From assembly GCF_000159695.1 (NCBI RefSeq), contig NZ_CM000955.1:186001-250000 (forward strand): 64,000 bases of DNA, written 5' to 3'. The notes beneath the pieces were generated by a model, which was given only the letters and a program-made list of their open reading frames with translations, searched no databases and was not told the DNA's origin. This DNA comes from Finegoldia magna ATCC 53516 (GTDB taxonomy: Bacteria; Bacillota; Clostridia; Tissierellales; Peptoniphilaceae). How positions within the stretch are numbered: position 1 is the first letter of the stretch; every line of letters begins with the position of its first letter. Of the stretch, positions 61,401 to 64,000 are shown in pieces. Both the position numbers and the translations under genes were made by a program.

Positions 61401-64000
61401 TTAAATTGTTCCTTACCTACTACTATCATATCTTTTAGTAAAACTTCTTTACCTGTGTCTGGGTTAACAATTTTACTTGTTTCTATGTCTATATCTTTTG
61501 AAACTACATTCTTGATATCAAGCTTCTTAGTAGTATCTTTAGGATCTACCATTTTAAGGTCAGATAGTTTGTAAGTTTTTCCCTTACTTTCGAATCTAAC
61601 ATTTATAGTTTTAATATCAACTGTATCACCTGTTTCTGGATCTACTACATCTCCTGAATTTGTATTAACAGTTTTGATTGTGAAATATAGTAGTGGATCT
61701 GTGATTGGCTTGTATCCTTTTGGAGCCTTAACTTCCTTTAGTCTATAACGACCTGGCTCTAAGTTTCTAAAACCAAAATATCCGTTAAAGGCTGACCCTA
61801 CATATGAACCTTCTACATCTACATAAGTGTTGGCAATTTCTTTTTCAAGTTTAAATATAGCGCCTTCAAGTCTGTTTGTTGTTACTTTTTCGCTATCAAC
61901 TTTATCTTTTGGATTATCACGACCGTGTTTAGAAAATGTTACATTGTATCTTTCTTCTTCATTTACAACACTCATTCCATCTTGTGGAACTTCTGTGTAG
62001 TTTGTAGATGAATAAAGTGTATGAAGATCTATACTTGTTGAAACTCTTGTTCTATCATTTTCATTTAATGGAGGATAGATTCGTCCACCAGTTTTACCTA
62101 ATTGTCCAGTTGGTGATTTTTCAAATTTTGTTAATCCAAGGGCTAAGTTACCAGCTTGGTAAGAGCCTTTGTCAACTTTTTTAAATATTATATTTCCTTG
62201 ATTATCTCTACCAACTGCTTGTTGGAATTCTCTCGCTCCATCATAGAAGTCAAAATTGAGTTCAAGTTTTTTCAAATCTGCTTCTGGAATAGTATTTTTA
62301 TTATCTTGTTTACTATCATATCCTGTTAAAATAGCATCATCATAGAAACCTTCAACGTCAATATAATATACTCCGCCTTTATCTAGGTTCATTATATCTT
62401 CATCAAATCCCCAATCAAATGGTCTCCATCTTGCAGTATTAAGCATTGTTACATCATTTTTAGATAAGTCATAATTGTTTAATACTGTATCAGCAAAGTT
62501 GTCATCTTTTGGAGCACCTGTAATCTTGTAGGTTGATCTGTAAGCAGTTTTTACACCTTCTACATCTATAGTTGGTGCATTTCCTGGCCCACGGTCAGTT
62601 TCTTCTCTTTTGTGTTTTGGATTAATTTGAATATTAATCTTATCACTTGCCCCTCTATATCCTCTTGTATCAATGTATATTCTTTGGATATAAGTCTTAG
62701 ACTGAGTATTTATATAAGTTATTTTAGACTTATACTTAATACCATTATCTGCAGTTTTTACTGCTTCGCTATCATAAGACTTCTTATTTCTTAGATAATC
62801 ATATGAAGTATGTTCTGCTGATTTATATTTTGCTTTTAGTTGACCAGCATTTTCATATACTTCTATATCAAAAGGAGCTTGTGGCTTTTTGTAACCTAAT
62901 GGTGACTGTGTTTCTGTTAGTCTATAGAAACCAACTGGTAAACTTACAGGATTACCTTCCTTATCTTTTAGTTTTACATTACCGTTAGAATCTGATGTTC
63001 CGAAAAGTTTTTCGAAATTTTTATATTTTATTTTATAAGTTTTATCAGTATATCTTTCTAATTCAAACTCTGCCTTTTCAAGTCTTCTATCATAGTTATC
63101 TCTTTTTATAATCCTAAGATCAAGACCTGTTTGCTTGTTGGTAATTTGTGCAGCACCACCAGTAATTTCTTTCCAACCTTCTTTAGGATCTGGAGTGTCA
63201 TCAATTTTATTGAACGTTGCAGAAACAGTTACAGGGCCTGCTGGCATTTTGAATGAGTAAGTTCCATCAGCGCTTGCTGTTAATGATTGTCCATTCATTG
63301 TTACACTTCCGATTTCAAAACCTTCGTTTTGTGTAACAGTTAAGTTAATTGGTGTTCCTTCTGTTGCAGAATCTTTATCAGCAGAAATACTTCCACCTTC
63401 TTGTGGATTATTAACTGTAATAGTATAAGTGTCAGCTTGAGGTTTTATAAAGTAGACACTAACTGTTACATGTGCTTCTGGCATTGTAAATGTGTAGGTA
63501 TTGTCTTTTACTTTAGTAGTTCCTACTTCTCCTTTGGTACTATTTACTTCTAGTTTATTTAGTACATAATCTGCTGTCTTAGGACTTAATGTTAGTGTAA
63601 CTTTGTCTCCAGCTTTCAAATTTTGATTTGGTTCTGCAGTAACAGTGCCATTTTCTTGTACATTAGGAGTTACTGTATAAGTTTTTTCTTCTATCTTTTC
63701 AAATTCTGCATTAACACTTACATTACCTGCTGGCATAGTAAATTGATTATTGTTTACTGGAACAATATTTCCCTTGTCATCAGTAACTGTTAAAGATTTT
63801 AACTTATATCCATTTTGTGTTTGTGGACTTATATTTAATGTTACATTTTCATTAGTTTTAGCATTTGCTGGTCCACTTACATTTCCGCCTATTGGTTTGT
63901 TATAAGTGATCTTATAAGTTTCTGCTTCAAATGTTGCATTAATTGTGACATCACTATCTGGCATTGTAAAAGTATTACCATTTCTAATTGAAACGTCTCT
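58430..64000 (-). CDS. giant LPXTG-anchored surface protein, probable pilus tip adhesin (5' end outside window)
   Basis: At least 1856 residues are visible; the frame stays open to the right window edge, so the N-terminus is missing. The first ~250 visible residues hold at least three divergent InlB B-type repeats (F.MP.A.VTV.A.F pattern). Then several SpaA/Cna-B domains with E-boxes (RYRLKEVKAPKGY, NYRLEEIKSPDGY, FYELEETSAPDGY, YYALKETKAPSGY) flank two long non-repetitive regions. The C-terminus has FPHTGALG, a hydrophobic span and a Lys/Arg tail for sortase attachment. First in the operon order, it fits an RrgA/SpaC-like tip adhesin. Confidence 0.9.
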   Translation of the reverse strand, partial: RDVSIRNGNTFTMPDSDVTINATFEAETYKITYNKPIGGNVSGPANAKTNENVTLNISPQTQNGYKLKSLTVTDDKGNIVPVNNNQFTMPAGNVSVNAEFEKIEEKTYTVTPNVQENGTVTAEPNQNLKAGDKVTLTLSPKTADYVLNKLEVNSTKGEVGTTKVKDNTYTFTMPEAHVTVSVYFIKPQADTYTITVNNPQEGGSISADKDSATEGTPINLTVTQNEGFEIGSVTMNGQSLTASADGTYSFKMPAGPVTVSATFNKIDDTPDPKEGWKEITGGAAQITNKQTGLDLRIIKRDNYDRRLEKAEFELERYTDKTYKIKYKNFEKLFGTSDSNGNVKLKDKEGNPVSLPVGFYRLTETQSPLGYKKPQAPFDIEVYENAGQLKAKYKSAEHTSYDYLRNKKSYDSEAVKTADNGIKYKSKITYINTQSKTYIQRIYIDTRGYRGASDKINIQINPKHKREETDRGPGNAPTIDVEGVKTAYRSTYKITGAPKDDNFADTVLNNYDLSKNDVTMLNTARWRPFDWGFDEDIMNLDKGGVYYIDVEGFYDDAILTGYDSKQDNKNTIPEADLKKLELNFDFYDGAREFQQAVGRDNQGNIIFKKVDKGSYQAGNLALGLTKFEKSPTGQLGKTGGRIYPPLNENDRTRVSTSIDLHTLYSSTNYTEVPQDGMSVVNEEERYNVTFSKHGRDNPKDKVDSEKVTTNRLEGAIFKLEKEIANTYVDVEGSYVGSAFNGYFGFRNLEPGRYRLKEVKAPKGYKPITDPLLYFTIKTVNTNSGDVVDPETGDTVDIKTINVRFESKGKTYKLSDLKMVDPKDTTKKLDIKNVVSKDIDIETSKIVNPDTGKEVLLKDMIVVGKEQFKEDGTSYQNEYPVKQIKIIPASSGYISLEYDNANGVYQYVPENKTSAKDGKLIDFVTSATAKNMGKIINEKPGEGEMTVTKVDQNGDVIKVSNLLASAKFKLTNLTNGSVTDKTVGEDGTILFDKLPIGNYRLEEIKSPDGYVNTNQVWNFTVGGEGLDPYAGPIERNGRDLSSNIKLASSMKVLNPDKKTSEDRDNIHPHFGESMEFTNKYSVDSSVKVNPGDYFVLNMSDVTDLNGISESEIENLDIIAAGIGTIAKADYDRAKRTITYTFTDYAKTYSLVEFSNKLTSFIDLYKVRQTDGLFIKQKVGFAIGKDTSQYKDMKVIYDLDYGHEIDAYGNRINLVSKIVKYNPETGEFLHYYYVNRLKENTDGPVQLRYESEQNIENFNMSVSYLKNNSDVSRDMPESFAVNENSSNLTPFDTVKSFRTLEKGYYTNVKFDNGINNTHSYIIKVTGRVAGDDKSEYTAHGTLLKFNNNSTPTYAERHDSIHHFVNEASGSVKPEIVAVNPENKILFKKVDQDGKALANAKFKLKYKEKAVDQWSYVKDENNNDLVKTSGEDGKFEYTKLKPGFYELEETSAPDGYNILANPAYEFVVNSNGKIIRKTIGDKPDEEKDTEEDGIVPIYIENKKEQKISFKKVDASNKDKKLAGAKFEVWYKKDKGEEKYSTTALKLYEKTSGGKTERLVLKDGETAPTGYTNVDNFTTGKDGKIEFTFYENGYYALKETKAPSGYITPRDYVKEFVVKDGKVQILEKDPLKASLTKGANSMITSEIREVDKDKGTFKQRLVINPGHTQWTFDEHDTLLQLDVNNWNVSDNYRTIKVATLEKGKTVADLKDTDFKEVNPRNQGYNTNPLIYSIPSLYNANDYTKPSPTISNLVTEKGLVVEITGTITDKTKAVDLKPEVYSRAFTTSIDKVSYKLDINNMSEGNGTYIDYVSKDPIQVENHKATFPHTGALGIFGFLIAGAIIMTTSYYKYRKKKRGRALS

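Noticed and set aside
1..64000. tRNA, rRNA or replication-origin sequences
   Set aside because: I found no cloverleaf, rRNA-like or DnaA-box cluster by eye; a dedicated scan would be needed to exclude a tRNA fully.

Overview
The window is low-GC Gram-positive DNA. Anaerobic peptide and amino-acid catabolism, a type I restriction system, a zinc-uptake operon and a sortase-assembled pilus locus point to Finegoldia or a close Peptoniphilaceae relative. That placement comes from family recognition, not from a database search. Most genes lie on the minus strand, usually with clear AGGAGG-type ribosome binding sites.

Layout. 0-5 kb: an AIM24 protein, a YkvI-type transporter and a YjiH-type membrane protein, separated by two copies of a long-hairpin intergenic repeat. 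4.6-12.5 kb: alpha/beta hydrolase, SIMPL protein, a complete hsdM-hsdS-hsdR operon and an ASCH protein. 12.5-18.5 kb: C69 dipeptidase, AbrB-like regulator, a ZinT/ZnuABC-type zinc operon behind a promoter with a Fur-family box, and a 41-residue LDCC protein. 18.6-21.6 kb: a five-gene cassette of XRE repressor, ImmA protease, Y-family polymerase and two small proteins, which looks like a DNA-damage mutagenesis unit with an operator around its promoter. 21.7-27.9 kb: PepD, DUF819 transporter, cysteine desulfidase, deoxyinosine glycosylase and a MATE pump. 27.9-33.4 kb: repeat-rich gaps around a marR-pirin-nitroreductase operon and thiD-thiE. 33.4-40.8 kb: malQ coupled to a heterodimeric ABC exporter, a TDE2712-like protein, patatin and a YdcF-like protein. 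40.9-47.4 kb: an accessory region with a lipoprotein, an IS110 element (frameshifted transposase, probable bridge-RNA region), an orphan Phd antitoxin, an IS256 element with a 9-bp target duplication, a Fic protein and a tandem array of repeats. 47.4-50.7 kb: nitrilase, GNAT, TrhA/hemolysin III and an unrecognised protein. 50.8-64 kb: the pilus locus, reading leftwards: giant tip adhesin (cut by the window edge), an unknown membrane protein, major pilin, minor pilin and three class C sortases.

The most unusual structure is a dispersed family of about 80-240 bp intergenic elements (at least 15 copies plus fragments). Each can fold end-to-end into one long hairpin. Their middle sequence is recognisably homologous, but the inner stems and outer arms differ between copies while staying self-complementary. 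Other points worth checking are structured leaders in the pilus operon, an RBS-masking hairpin and nested 3' RNA structures in the IS256 element, the promoter that would form at the IS110 circle junction, and an XRE/ImmA switch in front of an error-prone polymerase.
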